In this document: positions 1 to 8,183 of the stretch, piece after piece
Layout of the letters: each line of letters opens with the position of its first letter
Position numbering within the stretch: position 1 is the first letter of the stretch
Assembly: GCF_016586355.1 (NCBI RefSeq)
Contig: NZ_BLYI01000027.1
Location: forward strand, 248,001-312,000
Direction: 5' to 3'
Length of the DNA: 64,000 nt
Origin: Anaerostipes butyraticus
GTDB taxonomy: Bacteria > Bacillota > Clostridia > Lachnospirales > Lachnospiraceae
Position numbers and translations under genes: made by a program
The notes under the pieces: generated by a model
Database searches by the model: none
What the model saw: only the letters and a program-made list of their open reading frames with translations
Told to the model about the DNA's origin: nothing

Positions 1-238
1 TTACCCTTTTTTCCAGAGCGCACTGCCGAATACCGCAGAGACTGTCACAATATACTGTTTTCACTCCATCCGCACGGCACCCTTCGCAATTAATATGTTC
101 AGGCAGGATAGGCGCATTGTTTAACTCCGCCCATTTTTTTGCGGTTCTTTCCCGAAGTGCCTGATCATCATTGATGGTTGCGCGATATGCATCACATGTT
201 TCACAGTCCAGTCCGCAGTATGCAATCATGTCCTTCAT
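1..238 (-). CDS. DUF3795-like cysteine-rich protein, partial (3' end outside window)
   Basis: The reading frame starts at ATG 238 and is open to the window edge, so only about 79 residues are visible. The start MKDMIAYCGLDCETCDAY, followed by a second cysteine cluster (INCEGC, YCDSLCGIRQC), is the pattern of DUF3795 proteins, short cysteine-rich proteins of unknown function that probably bind metal. It is the last visible gene of a run of minus-strand genes (hydrolase, small membrane protein, GNAT, this gene) with short gaps. A TAA at the very edge of the window is out of frame, so the gene continues leftward. Family assignment is from the cysteine pattern only. Confidence 0.7.
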   Translation of the reverse strand, partial: MKDMIAYCGLDCETCDAYRATINDDQALRERTAKKWAELNNAPILPEHINCEGCRADGVKTVYCDSLCGIRQCALEKRV

Positions 239-261
239 AACATTTACCTCCGTACTCTGAT

Positions 262-714
262 TCATATTTTCTTCTTCATACAAATGGACTCTGGCATATC
301 CTGATATGGTCCATAGTTTGGAACAATAGTGTACCCGATTTTTTTGTACAAGGCCATCGCTGCTGTCAATGGCTCCCCGGATTCTAAAATCAGATAATGA
401 TATCCCTGTTCTCTGGCACGATCTTCCAGTAATTCCATCAGACTTTTAGATATTCCCTTTCCTCGATACTCCTTTTTTACAAACACTCTCTTAATCTCCG
501 CACACTCATTATCATATTTTTTGAAACTGGCACTGCCAACAGGCAATTCATTGTCATATGCAACAATGACATCCTGAATATCATTTAATTGATTATAAGG
601 AATATATTCTGCCCTGTTTTCTTCACCACCTGCGATTTCATTCAAAAACTCATCCCGTTCATGACACAATGTTATAAAATCGGCATTACCTCCATCTGTA
701 TACTTAAATCTCAT
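262..714 (-). CDS. GNAT family N-acetyltransferase
   Basis: A 150-residue single-domain GNAT. The acetyl-CoA pyrophosphate-binding signature is at residues 80-92 (KKEYRGKGISKSL, motif RGKGIS), after the usual beta strand EIKRVFV and before ALYKKIGY, the typical C-terminal motif. The open frame extends upstream to 1035, but that extension overlaps the two neighbouring genes and is not GNAT-like, so the start MRFKYTD at 714 is preferred. The substrate is unknown; small-molecule or protein amine acetylation are both possible. It lies 17 bases after the small membrane protein gene and 23 before the DUF3795 gene, so probably one operon. Confidence 0.85.
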   Translation of the reverse strand: MRFKYTDGGNADFITLCHERDEFLNEIAGGEENRAEYIPYNQLNDIQDVIVAYDNELPVGSASFKKYDNECAEIKRVFVKKEYRGKGISKSLMELLEDRAREQGYHYLILESGEPLTAAMALYKKIGYTIVPNYGPYQDMPESICMKKKI

Positions 715-731
715 TTTTATCCTTCCGCAGC

Positions 732-923
732 TTACATTTTCTTTTTTCGTTCCCATGCAGCTGCCGCAAAGACTGCTATGCTGAATCCTGCAATGCAGAC
801 TGCCGTTGTGCCCCATGTCAATTTTGAATTTATAAAGCCAGTAAACCCGTTGATCACTGCTAAAACAATCAGGAATGCACATATCACTATAACAATCTTT
901 GAAATCATCGTACTCTTTTTCAT
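732..923 (-). CDS. small two-helix membrane protein
   Basis: A 63-residue protein with two hydrophobic segments, near residues 6-27 (ISKIVIVICAFLIVLAVING) and 37-56 (TTAVCIAGFSIAVFAAAAW), and a lysine/arginine-rich C-terminus (ERKKKM). The ATG at 923 is chosen because a GAGG lies about nine bases upstream; an in-frame ATG at 974 would overlap the hydrolase gene. No family was recognised. Its position between the hydrolase and GNAT genes suggests co-transcription but gives no function. Confidence 0.6.
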   Translation of the reverse strand: MKKSTMISKIVIVICAFLIVLAVINGFTGFINSKLTWGTTAVCIAGFSIAVFAAAAWERKKKM

Positions 924-970
924 TACCGTCATCCTCACTTTCCCAATCTGCTTTCTTCTTCCGAATTCTT

Positions 971-1567
971 TCACAAAATCGCAGCAATCGCTTCCGGCGC
1001 TTCTTTATTGATTTCATGTCCGGCGCCGGGAACAATATGCAGTTCTGCCTGCGGTAAAAGTTTAGCCAGCCGTTTTGATGCTTTCAGATTTACAGTATCC
1101 TTTTCCCCGCAAATGATAATTACCGGACACATTATATCCTTTAATCCGGCACTGAAATCCAGAGTCCGCATGGAATGAGACAATTGAATGGCATCTTTCT
1201 TTGACATTCCCATATTGTCAAATGCTTTCTTTGGCATGCACCGGAATATGAAATTCTGAAAATCAATCATTCGAGTCGGAACTTTATACTGAGCACCAAT
1301 AAGAACCAGAGAATCCACCTTATTCCTGTGACGAATCGTATAATCAAGCGCAAGAAGCCCTCCTAATGATAAACCACAGATACAGAAAATTTCAGTCTCT
1401 TTTTCATATCGTTTTTCCAGTTTTTTCAATATTTCGGAATAGGACATATCTCCCTCCGGCAGTGAAAATAGTTCCGGACAGTCAATATCTGATAACGAGG
1501 CCTGTTGAATCACAGCCCGCCAGTCATCCGCTGTCTGTCCAAGGCCATGCAAAAAAATTGTTTTCAT
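971..1567 (-). CDS. alpha/beta hydrolase
   Basis: A 198-residue alpha/beta hydrolase. The oxyanion region is HGLGQ (residues 7-11), the nucleophile elbow GLSLGG puts Ser at 67, the acid is Asp157 in CGEKD and the base is His184 in GAGHEINKEAPE, so the catalytic triad is complete. The length is short, indicating a minimal cap. The start MKTIFLHG at 1567 has GGAG close upstream; the ten-residue upstream extension (EEGGRRRR) is the translated ribosome binding site. Substrate unknown, probably an ester or small acyl compound in the cytoplasm. It is the first gene of the run that goes down to coordinate 1. Confidence 0.85.
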   Translation of the reverse strand: MKTIFLHGLGQTADDWRAVIQQASLSDIDCPELFSLPEGDMSYSEILKKLEKRYEKETEIFCICGLSLGGLLALDYTIRHRNKVDSLVLIGAQYKVPTRMIDFQNFIFRCMPKKAFDNMGMSKKDAIQLSHSMRTLDFSAGLKDIMCPVIIICGEKDTVNLKASKRLAKLLPQAELHIVPGAGHEINKEAPEAIAAIL

Positions 1568-1788
1568 TCTCCTTCTGCGTCCTCCTTCTTCCTGCAAGAT
1601 AAATGATCTAAATCAAAACATACGCTTTTTCTGTTCCGGACGCAGACCATTACAGGGGATAAAATGCAACAAAGAAAAACTGCTGCAGTACCGGTTGTCG
1701 GAACAATGAGTACCAGATAAAAATGACATTACCTGCACTTCTTTTTCAACCAGCATTCTCTATATAACAATTCCATAAACGACCTGTT

Positions 1789-2160
1789 TTATTCTATTGT
1801 TACTCGAAAACGACATTTCTTTGCTCCACCTAAAACTGTTTCTATTGTTTTTACCGTAATCGTTTTATCCGGCAGCAATTGTTCCAGAATATACAACACA
1901 CTTTGCCTGGAACATTCACAATGTTTTGCGCTGCCTACTTTTCCAGATAATACTTCAGAGCATACACACTTTGGATAACCAATTTCATATACATGCCCTG
2001 ATTCTATTACTTTTCCGAAGAAACTTTCTGTATTTCCATATTTTTTATATTGTTCGTCTAAACTGCAGCCACATTCTTCGAATTGACCCTTTTGTAATGG
2101 CAGCACAGTATCCTTTACACAATTTATAGCTTTGTTTTTATAATCTATTTTATTTGACAA
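1789..2160 (-). CDS. cysteine-rich protein of unknown function (DUF6144-like)
   Basis: A 123-residue soluble protein with cysteines in the pattern ECGC (residues about 29-32), PKCVC (63-67), KHCEC (79-83) and a late KKCRFRV. The C-terminal half (LYILEQLLPDKTITVKTIETVLGGAKKCRFRV) resembles the end of V4R / DUF6144-type ligand-binding domains, where a cysteine cluster precedes a long helix. Metal or Fe-S binding is an inference from the paired cysteines. It stands alone, with about 220 bases on its left and 86 on its right that show no gene. Confidence 0.6.
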   Translation of the reverse strand: MSNKIDYKNKAINCVKDTVLPLQKGQFEECGCSLDEQYKKYGNTESFFGKVIESGHVYEIGYPKCVCSEVLSGKVGSAKHCECSRQSVLYILEQLLPDKTITVKTIETVLGGAKKCRFRVTIE

Positions 2161-2246
2161 ATACTTTACTCCTCTTCTATCTATTCATTTTGGCAGCTGG
2201 GTTTGTGAATTTTTGAATTAATGGATGAAATAAGCTTCTTTATCAA

Positions 2247-2462
2247 TTATTTCTTTCCCCTATTTTTAAAATTAGGCAGACATCCCACTATTACGCCGCA
2301 TGCTATACCAAGGGCAAGGTCGTCCAGCAGGAGTCCAAACGCCACTCCCAAACTTAATCCCACTGCCAGATAATTATTTGAACTATGATCCTTTTTCTTA
2401 TTTTTATCTTTATTGTCCTGCATTCCCATTTTTCTTACTATATCTCTTCCCGTTTTCTTCAT
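2247..2462 (-). CDS. small glycine-zipper-like membrane protein
   Basis: 71 residues from the ATG at 2462; a start at 2429 (MGMQDNK) is also possible. A charged lysine-rich N-terminus precedes one or two closely packed hydrophobic stretches (YLAVGLSLGVAFGLLL and LALGIACGVIVGC) with GxxxG-like glycine spacing, as in glycine-zipper membrane proteins. It ends KNRGKK. It overlaps the 3' end of the upstream acetyltransferase gene by about 50 bases (or 20 with the later start), so translational coupling is likely. The function is unknown. Confidence 0.6.
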   Translation of the reverse strand: MKKTGRDIVRKMGMQDNKDKNKKKDHSSNNYLAVGLSLGVAFGLLLDDLALGIACGVIVGCLPNFKNRGKK

Positions 2463-3081
2463 TCAACTGATCCCATATTCTGTCATCTATTTTTCTGTCT
2501 TTATAATAATATTTCCTGTCATGCCCGCTAATTTCGCGCAGGACTCTGCATGGATTCCCAGCAGCCAGAACATTGGCGGGAAGATCTTTCGTAACAACGC
2601 TTCCTGCGCCTACAATTGTGTGATCTCCAATTGTCACACCAGGTAAAATAATCGCACCTGAGCCAAGCCAGCAGTTTTTTCCAATATGAATCGATACATT
2701 GTATTGAAATCCTTCCCTGCGAAGTTCCGGCAAAATAGGATGTGTTCCTGCAGCGATTACTACATTCGGCCCGATCATTGTATCGTCTCCTATATAAATA
2801 TGTGTGTCATCTACCAATGTCAGATTAAAATTGGCATAAACATTTTGCCCCAGATGAACATAATGTCCGCCCCAGTTTGCATGCAGCGGCGGTTCAATAT
2901 AACAGCCCTCTCCTATCTCCGCAAACAGCTCTTTCAGCAGTTTCTCTCTCTTCTTCGTTTCCTTTGGACGTGTATGATTATAATCATATAATTTCTCCAT
3001 ATATTTCTGTTGTTCTTCCAGTAATTCTTTATCTGCCGCCTGATAAAGTTCCACATTATGCATTTTATCTTTATTTGTCAC
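2410..3081 (-). CDS. sugar O-acetyltransferase (maltose/galactoside acetyltransferase family)
   Basis: A hexapeptide-repeat acetyltransferase that transfers acetyl from acetyl-CoA to a sugar hydroxyl. The N-terminal 'mac' helix region (ELYQAADKELLEEQQKY) is followed by the left-handed beta-helix repeats, with the conserved loop DDTHIYIGDDTMIGPNVVIAAGTHP containing the catalytic His, then GKNCWLGSGAIILPGVTIGDHTIVGAGSVVTKDLP. Length is about 223 residues against roughly 185-200 for LacA/Maa, the extra being a charged C-terminal tail. The GTG at 3081 is preferred because AAGGAG sits eight bases upstream; a GTG two codons earlier is too close to it. Confidence 0.9.
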   Translation of the reverse strand: MTNKDKMHNVELYQAADKELLEEQQKYMEKLYDYNHTRPKETKKREKLLKELFAEIGEGCYIEPPLHANWGGHYVHLGQNVYANFNLTLVDDTHIYIGDDTMIGPNVVIAAGTHPILPELRREGFQYNVSIHIGKNCWLGSGAIILPGVTIGDHTIVGAGSVVTKDLPANVLAAGNPCRVLREISGHDRKYYYKDRKIDDRIWDQLNEENGKRYSKKNGNAGQ

Positions 3082-3175
3082 ACCCACTGCTCCTTTACTC
3101 TTATCTTTTCTTTTGATACGCTTTATCTCCTTCCAGCCTCTCTCAGAACTTTATCTTCATTTTTCTCCTCTGATT

Positions 3176-3823
3176 TTAATCATATTTCTCAATTTTTACC
3201 GTGGCGATTGCAGACTGGCCGGCATCACCTGTTATCAGATTCTGCTGCCCTGGCACTAACATCATAAAACCATCTTCTCCATATCGTTTTTCACTGCCCC
3301 GCGCATACTCTTCCTCCACCGAAATATACTGAACTTCTCCTATGATCATCGATGTGATCCCCGCCCCGCTTAAGTCTTTCATTTCTTTCAGACTGCATTC
3401 GATGTTCATAAAAGCCTCCCGGATCAAAGGCGCATGAATCGTCTCCGCCTCTTCCATTGTAAAATTTCCCACGGCAAATTCATCCTCTGCCTCTTCATTA
3501 TGATGGATCGTGTCCACCAGTCTGTCATAATAGCTGACAGGCAGAAAATTAATACAGAAGCATCGATCCCTTTGAATATTGGCATAAGTATGCGTATGCT
3601 GGTACAGATTTCCCATGACTGCAAAAAACGCCGTCTTATCTCCGTGAAAACAGCTCCATCCATGAAAACACACATTTGGTTTTCCGTTTTTCTTCCATGT
3701 CGTTATGGCAAATAAAACATTTGGAATTCCCGATGTTGTCTCAAAATGAGAAAACAATTCAAACTCTTCCGGATACAAGGATTTAAAATAACGTGGAAAT
3801 TCCTTTCCAATTCCAATTTTCAT
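3176..3823 (-). CDS. flavin reductase family protein (FMN-binding split barrel)
   Basis: A 215-residue protein of the flavoredoxin/flavin reductase type, which binds FMN and either reduces it with NAD(P)H or carries electrons. The segment LFAITTWKKNGKPNVCFHGWSCFHGDKTAFFAVM is the family's first barrel strands. NFLPVSYYDRLVDTIHHNEEAEDEF and a late IIGEVQYISVEEEYA match the usual 'IGEV' strand. GAGGAGG precedes ATG 3823. It is a single gene between the acetyltransferase and the ketopantoate-reductase-like gene. Confidence 0.8.
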   Translation of the reverse strand: MKIGIGKEFPRYFKSLYPEEFELFSHFETTSGIPNVLFAITTWKKNGKPNVCFHGWSCFHGDKTAFFAVMGNLYQHTHTYANIQRDRCFCINFLPVSYYDRLVDTIHHNEEAEDEFAVGNFTMEEAETIHAPLIREAFMNIECSLKEMKDLSGAGITSMIIGEVQYISVEEEYARGSEKRYGEDGFMMLVPGQQNLITGDAGQSAIATVKIEKYD

Positions 3824-3910
3824 ACCGACACCTCCTCATTCGCGCCGTTTCATTTTCTTTGTCCTTTGCATCTTTTTCACAGGGTATCTATTTTTGTTCC
3901 AAACTGGAAT

Positions 3911-4879
3911 CTATGAATCTGAATCCAACTGACGAAAGATTTTGTCCATATTGGAATAAAACAATGGCAAATCTAACTTTTTCTCTTTTCCCGTCTTATA
4001 GATACTTCTGCATGTATACATAATGTCATTTATATCATTATGCAGTGTCATAATTCTGCTTGTAAGTTCATTTCCCGAAAACATCTGTTTCATAATGATC
4101 CCTGCAATAGCAGAAGGTACTCTATAAGGGAGAAGTTCATTTTTATACAATCCCAGATTGACTCCCCGGGCTTTTACCACTTTGACAGTTTCTCTGATTG
4201 ATTTTACTGCGATCGCTAATGCACGGGAATCTTTCATAAGATCAATCGCAAGCTGTTTTGGGTCATCAATGTTTCCTTCTCTTGCAGCAGTCGAAGTAAC
4301 ACCAGCATTTATTGCCATGTGAATCCATATCCACTCCACCATATCATAAGGAATTTCTGTTTTTATGTCTGCTGATTTCAGAAGTCCTTCCAAATCTTTA
4401 TAATTTGAAATCATTGCTTTTTCTTCACTTTCAAGCATTATATGATCAAACAGTACACAGTTCAGCTTTTGCCCCATCATGTTTCCGCCTGCTGTCGGAA
4501 ATCCTATAATATATTTATAATTACCGGTCATTTCTTCAATTTCTTCACGACGGTTCCAAAAGTTACAGAATAATACCAGACTTCCTGTCACATTATTTTT
4601 TGAAAGTGTTTCTATGGCATCTTTTATTCTCCCACTTGCAACACTTAAAAAGATGAAGTCATAACTCGTATCTGGCTTCGCCAGCTTTACCGTGTATATA
4701 TCTGTTTTCTCTTCTCCTTTATTGTCATACCTTCCATCTAATATCGTTATATCTAATTTCAGCGAAACATCCTGCTTTTTATTTTCTCTGACTAAATGTT
4801 CGACCTGATGTCCTGCTTTTTGGAATGCATATCCATAAGTTGTCCCTATTACGCCTAGTCCTAAAATACATATTTTCAT
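3911..4879 (-). CDS. ketopantoate reductase family protein (ApbA/PanE-like)
   Basis: 322 residues. The N-terminal Rossmann motif ILGLGVIGTTYGYAFQKAGHQVEHLVR binds NADPH, and the long helical C-terminal half (DMVEWIWIHMAINAGVTSTAAREGN and after) is the family's substrate domain. PanE proper is about 300 residues and reduces 2-dehydropantoate. This sequence lacks neighbouring pantothenate genes, and its second domain is not strongly PanE-like, so a different 2-keto acid substrate is possible. The start ATG overlaps the stop of a 32-codon upstream ORF as ATGA, so translation is probably coupled. Confidence 0.8.
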   Translation of the reverse strand: MKICILGLGVIGTTYGYAFQKAGHQVEHLVRENKKQDVSLKLDITILDGRYDNKGEEKTDIYTVKLAKPDTSYDFIFLSVASGRIKDAIETLSKNNVTGSLVLFCNFWNRREEIEEMTGNYKYIIGFPTAGGNMMGQKLNCVLFDHIMLESEEKAMISNYKDLEGLLKSADIKTEIPYDMVEWIWIHMAINAGVTSTAAREGNIDDPKQLAIDLMKDSRALAIAVKSIRETVKVVKARGVNLGLYKNELLPYRVPSAIAGIIMKQMFSGNELTSRIMTLHNDINDIMYTCRSIYKTGKEKKLDLPLFYSNMDKIFRQLDSDS

Positions 4880-4974
4880 TTCATACCTCTGTTCATTCTG
4901 TCATTTATGCTCTTAATTATCTCAGCAGATAAGATGGAAGGTTCAAGTTCTTTATCGCCAATTCTATACTGCAT
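4876..4974 (-). CDS. 32-residue ORF translationally coupled to the PanE-like gene
   Basis: The ORF MQYRIGDKELEPSILSAE...NRGMK ends in TGA that overlaps the ATG of the ketopantoate-reductase-like gene (ATGA). GGAAAGG lies about 11 bases upstream of its ATG. The short sequence resembles the 'KEL.P..LSA.I...I' segment seen in Hsp70-type proteins, but it is far too short for a domain. It may be a coupling leader, a remnant or chance. Confidence 0.35.
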   Translation of the reverse strand: MQYRIGDKELEPSILSAEIIKSINDRMNRGMK

Positions 4975-5048
4975 CTTTCTAAACACCTTTCCTAAATTTC
5001 ATACTCCTTTAATTTTTCACAGTAGAATTTTCACAGATTTTGTGAAGC

Positions 5049-5321
5049 TTATTTTTTAATAACCTCATTATCTGGATCTGTGTCGTCATCTTCCACATAA
5101 AAATACAAAAAATCCTCTGAAAAAATCACCCGGGCGTTTTTTCCCCGGTAATATTCCTGTATGCACATTATCGTCTGTTCTTTCATATCCTGCGTCAGGC
5201 AGCATTCACCCGGAGGCTCAATACAGGCTGTTGTTTCATTCTTATAATCAATATGATACCTTGAATTCAGCTTCTTCAGTTCGTCATTTAAAAGTACAAG
5301 ATCTGCAAATTCTATTTTCAT
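5049..5321 (-). CDS. RDAC-like small protein
   Basis: A 90-residue soluble acidic protein. The layout 'FxDLVxLNxxLK....YHIDYKNETTACIEPPGEC' followed by a C-terminal helix-strand (RVIFSEDFLYFYVED) resembles the small clostridial RDAC family, in which a LNxxLK helix is followed by a R-D-A-C...WIEP strand. Here the RDAC motif is degenerate (ETTAC), so the assignment is tentative. GGAGGA precedes the ATG. Function unknown. Confidence 0.55.
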   Translation of the reverse strand: MKIEFADLVLLNDELKKLNSRYHIDYKNETTACIEPPGECCLTQDMKEQTIMCIQEYYRGKNARVIFSEDFLYFYVEDDDTDPDNEVIKK

Positions 5322-5387
5322 CGTCTTCCTCCTGCCGGCGGCGATATTACATTCGAAACTCCCTGATTTTTTTGCAAGCCGGACTTT

Positions 5388-5708
5388 CTAAAAGATGCCG
5401 TGGTTATATTTTATCTGCCCGTATATCATAATGCAGAGTCCAACAACAAATGTGACGCATGCCGGAATTCCGCTCTCAACTGAAACTGTAAACACGCCGA
5501 TCACTCCTGAAACGGTCATTCCAATTCCCATTAATATCATTGCCTTTCCCATAACGCTTGTGTATGCTTTTTTATCTTTTTCTTTTACCTTTGTATAATG
5601 GTAATCATGCATCACATTAATTTTTTCTTTTTTCCACAGCAGATAGCCCAGGTATAAAAACAATGCGCTGCATCCTTCCATCACAACGAAAAAGAGTACA
5701 TTTTCCAT
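5388..5708 (-). CDS. DUF3784-like membrane protein
   Basis: A 106-residue protein with an N-terminal transmembrane helix (VVMEGCSALFLYLGYLLW), a charged cytoplasmic loop (KKEKINVMHDYHYTKVKEKDKKAYTS) and two further helices (AMILMGIGMTVSGVIGVF, ACVTFVVGLCIMIYG). The helix-loop-two-helix layout with KVKEKDKKAY matches DUF3784 proteins; a second member is at 11494. The function of the family is unknown. GAAAGGGTGATGTGAT lies before the ATG. Confidence 0.6.
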   Translation of the reverse strand: MENVLFFVVMEGCSALFLYLGYLLWKKEKINVMHDYHYTKVKEKDKKAYTSVMGKAMILMGIGMTVSGVIGVFTVSVESGIPACVTFVVGLCIMIYGQIKYNHGIF

Positions 5709-5822
5709 ATCACATCACCCTTTCTTCTTAAGTCCATTATAGCGGAGGATATTCCGCCGGGCAAGAAATCCCGCAGTGATAATACAATTTTTATTCCTTC
5801 GAAAATTAACATAAAATATAGG

Positions 5823-5972
5823 TTAATTGAAACTAATTTTAAATATCATATCCAGACCACTTATTCCAAACCGGATATAAGGCTCATCATAAAGAGTAAC
5901 AGCTGCCGCATCATATAATCTTCCATCCATCTCAGTCTGCCCGTTTTTCACGGTCTTTTCTTCAATTTTCAA
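5823..5972 (-). pseudogene. possible gene remnant or 49-residue ORF
   Basis: Downstream of the XRE gene an open frame of 49 codons starts with TTG at 5972. It encodes KIEEKTVKNGQTEMDGRLYD, then AAAVTLYDEPYIRFGISGLD, and ends in TAA at 5823. The amino-acid composition looks protein-like, but there is no clear ribosome binding site and the upstream frame is stopped immediately. It could be a small gene co-transcribed with the regulator or the tail of a decayed gene. Not recognised. Confidence 0.3.
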
Positions 5973-5990
5973 TGCCGATTAACGGCTTTT

Positions 5991-6665
5991 CTACTTAGTA
6001 ATTTCTATTTTTTCATTCTCCGTTCCCGGATTTCTTTGAATCACAGTATAGAATAATGTCTTATGCTCCACTACATCTTCGCCATAACTTTTTTCATAAC
6101 TAAATCTGGGAACCTGATGAAACTGCGCCGCGGCAATATAATCCATCATGGTAAAAATTCCCAATAACGCAATGATACATCCGGCAATACTCAATATTCG
6201 CAGAATTCTTTTTGTAAAAGCAGCCTTAAGCATGAAATATATGCCGATGATCAACGTCATTCCTCCAACGACCGCATAAATACTTCCCCAGCTGCTTTCA
6301 TTTGGAACTGCTGCAAAAGCAGAAATCATAATGAAAACGCCAAATACCATAAGAATCACACTCACTGCTTTTTGTCTCTCTCTGCTGAGTTCATTTTTGC
6401 TGTATTCTGCCATTTTCACCGCTGTACTTTTCGTTTCCTGACCCATATCCTCACTTTTCCTTTCTCCATCAATAATCTCAGCTATACTGACCTGATAAAA
6501 TTCTGATAGTTCCACTAACAAACTAATATCCGGCATATTTCTTCCGGTTTCCCATCTGGATATTGTTCTGGTGGATACATTCAGTGTTTCAGCCAGATTT
6601 TCCTGCGTTATATTTTTTTCTTTACGCAATGTTTTTAAAAACTGGCCTGTTTTCTTCTGATCCAT
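5991..6665 (-). CDS. XRE-family transcriptional regulator with membrane domain
   Basis: A 224-residue protein. Residues about 5-60 form a Cro/CI-type helix-turn-helix (LKTLRKEKNITQENLAETLN, then VSTRTISRWETGRNMPDISLLVELSEFYQVS). After a linker there are three to four hydrophobic helices (VILMVFGVFIMISAFAAV, WGSIYAVVGGMTLIIGIYFML, ILSIAGCIIALLGIFTMM) and a C-terminal extracytoplasmic tail. Such HTH-membrane fusions are common in clostridia and probably sense an envelope signal. GGGAGG precedes the ATG. The target gene is unknown. Confidence 0.85.
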   Translation of the reverse strand: MDQKKTGQFLKTLRKEKNITQENLAETLNVSTRTISRWETGRNMPDISLLVELSEFYQVSIAEIIDGERKSEDMGQETKSTAVKMAEYSKNELSRERQKAVSVILMVFGVFIMISAFAAVPNESSWGSIYAVVGGMTLIIGIYFMLKAAFTKRILRILSIAGCIIALLGIFTMMDYIAAAQFHQVPRFSYEKSYGEDVVEHKTLFYTVIQRNPGTENEKIEITK

Positions 6666-6799
6666 TCTCTGTACCTCCCTGGTTTACAGATTACGCTAAA
6701 AGATCTCTTATTTACACGACATAAAGTGAGAAAATATCGTATCTTCAAAACCAGACACCTTTGTCCGGCTGTAAATTTTATCCCGCGGGTGTCAACTTT

Positions 6800-7486
6800 T
6801 CATTCAACATGCAAATTTCTGCTTCTGAAGTATTCCTGCATAAACGCTCTCATTTCTTTCTTTTTATCGATATCCATTCCTTCTCCCGGCACAAAATCGT
6901 CCAGATACATGCTCTTATTGCTGAGTCCTGGATATGGTTGTGCATAACGTCCTCTTCTCGCCCAGGCTGCATAATCTGCGCCATGCTCAATCAGCAGATC
7001 AAGAATTTTAGCCAGCTGTTTTCGCACCGCCTCCTGAGATTGTGGATATACCGTCGGCCGTTCAAACAGCAGTTCCGCCTGATTTACGGCCCATTGCATC
7101 GCGTCAAATCCATTGGAAGCACATTTATTTACATCTGCTCCTTTTTCAACCATCTTGTCTATATATTCAAACGCAGTCTCTGATTCATCGAATCTTTTAT
7201 AACAAAGTGAGATAATCGCAGCGCTGATGGCATCAAACAAAACCGGCGCCCGCAGTCCCGGATCATCATCGTCTGCCTCCATAAAATTTACATCCGCACC
7301 ATGCTCAATTAAATAATCGGCAATTTCATATTTCCCTGTTTTCAATGCAACCTGAAGGGGCGACTGTCCATGATCTTTCTTTGGCAGCGGCCCTGAAACA
7401 CAATGGACCAATTCAGGCTTTTTTTCAATCAGCCGCTTCACTTCGTCCAGTTTCCCCTGTCGAATTACAGTAAACAATTTCTTCAT
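6800..7486 (-). CDS. ankyrin repeat protein
   Basis: A 228-residue protein with at least three ankyrin repeats, recognised by GQSPLQVALKTGKYEIADYLIEHGADVNF (about residues 40-70), a degenerate repeat ending VEKGADVNK, and LDLLIEHGADYAAW. There is no signal peptide, so it is probably a cytoplasmic protein-protein interaction module. The C-terminal part (YLDDFVPGEGMDIDKKKEMRAFMQEYF) is not repetitive. AGAGGAGAGGG precedes ATG 7486. The partner is unknown. Confidence 0.8.
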   Translation of the reverse strand: MKKLFTVIRQGKLDEVKRLIEKKPELVHCVSGPLPKKDHGQSPLQVALKTGKYEIADYLIEHGADVNFMEADDDDPGLRAPVLFDAISAAIISLCYKRFDESETAFEYIDKMVEKGADVNKCASNGFDAMQWAVNQAELLFERPTVYPQSQEAVRKQLAKILDLLIEHGADYAAWARRGRYAQPYPGLSNKSMYLDDFVPGEGMDIDKKKEMRAFMQEYFRSRNLHVE

Positions 7487-7535
7487 TTCCCTCTCCTCTT
7501 TTTGTTAAAATCGTTTGTCTATGCGCCTTATTCTT

Positions 7536-7694
7536 TCAATATATTTTATGGCGGCCATCCGGCTGAAATTCCCGGCCGGACTGCGGCAGGCATTCTTCTG
7601 AAAAATGCAGCAGCATCTCCTGGCCATTTTCTTCATACTGTCTTATCAGATACATTTTCCCTCCTGCAAAACAGACATATCTAAACATTTCCAT
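7536..7694 (-). CDS. hypothetical 52-residue protein
   Basis: An ORF from ATG 7694 to TGA 7536 encodes MEMFRYVCFAGGKMYLIRQY, then EENGQEMLLHFSEECLPQSG, and ends RHKIY. It lies in the 215-base gap between the second GNAT and the ankyrin gene, 8 bases after the GNAT stop, which is typical operon spacing. The composition is protein-like, but the ribosome binding site is weak. Function unknown; it may be spurious. Confidence 0.35.
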   Translation of the reverse strand: MEMFRYVCFAGGKMYLIRQYEENGQEMLLHFSEECLPQSGREFQPDGRHKIY

Positions 7695-7702
7695 TGAATC
7701 AC

Positions 7703-8164
7703 TTATAAAAAAAGCTCCATTTCATTATTTTTCTGTAGGAATCCCTTTTTCATATATAAGTGTTTTCCCTGTTCACTACTGTTGAGCCATAATCTTTTGA
7801 TATTATTTTTATAACTGTATTCAATCATATTATCTAAAATCTGATTTGCAAAACCATTTCCTCTAAATTGTTTAGAAGTATATATATTTAAAATATATCC
7901 CTCCAATCCACTTAGATTTTCATTATACGGAATCCGGGTAAACAGACATAAAGATCCTGTCGCGGCCAGTTGTCCTTCCTGAAAGACTCCCCAGCTGATC
8001 AAATCTTTATTTATATGTGATACATAATATTGTTTCGTTGCTGATTCTAATTGGGTGCAGTCTGCATCTTTGCTGACTTCCTCTAATTCTTGAAACAACT
8101 CTATTCTTAAACGCCAAAAATCATTTACCGATTTTTCATCAAGTAATAAAATCTCATTTTTCAT
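7703..8164 (-). CDS. GNAT family N-acetyltransferase
   Basis: 153 residues. The acetyl-CoA loop is in ILNIYTSKQFRGNGFANQILDNMIEYS (RGNGFA near residue 100), followed by RLWLNSSEQGKHLYMKKGF, the typical GNAT C-terminal region. The start has AAAAGGGATGATAAC upstream. It lies 19 bases after the next GNAT gene (8184-8633), so the two are probably co-transcribed. Substrate unknown. Confidence 0.85.
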   Translation of the reverse strand: MKNEILLLDEKSVNDFWRLRIELFQELEEVSKDADCTQLESATKQYYVSHINKDLISWGVFQEGQLAATGSLCLFTRIPYNENLSGLEGYILNIYTSKQFRGNGFANQILDNMIEYSYKNNIKRLWLNSSEQGKHLYMKKGFLQKNNEMELFL

Positions 8165-8183
8165 GTTATCATCCCTTTTCCAC

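Noticed and set aside
715-1035. N-terminal extension of the GNAT gene
   Set aside because: The extension overlaps two other credible genes in different frames and has no domain similarity; the GNAT domain starts at 714.
1600-1788. Possible 18-codon plus-strand ORF in the gap
   Set aside because: A weak AGGGG precedes it, but there is no other support and the peptide is unremarkable.
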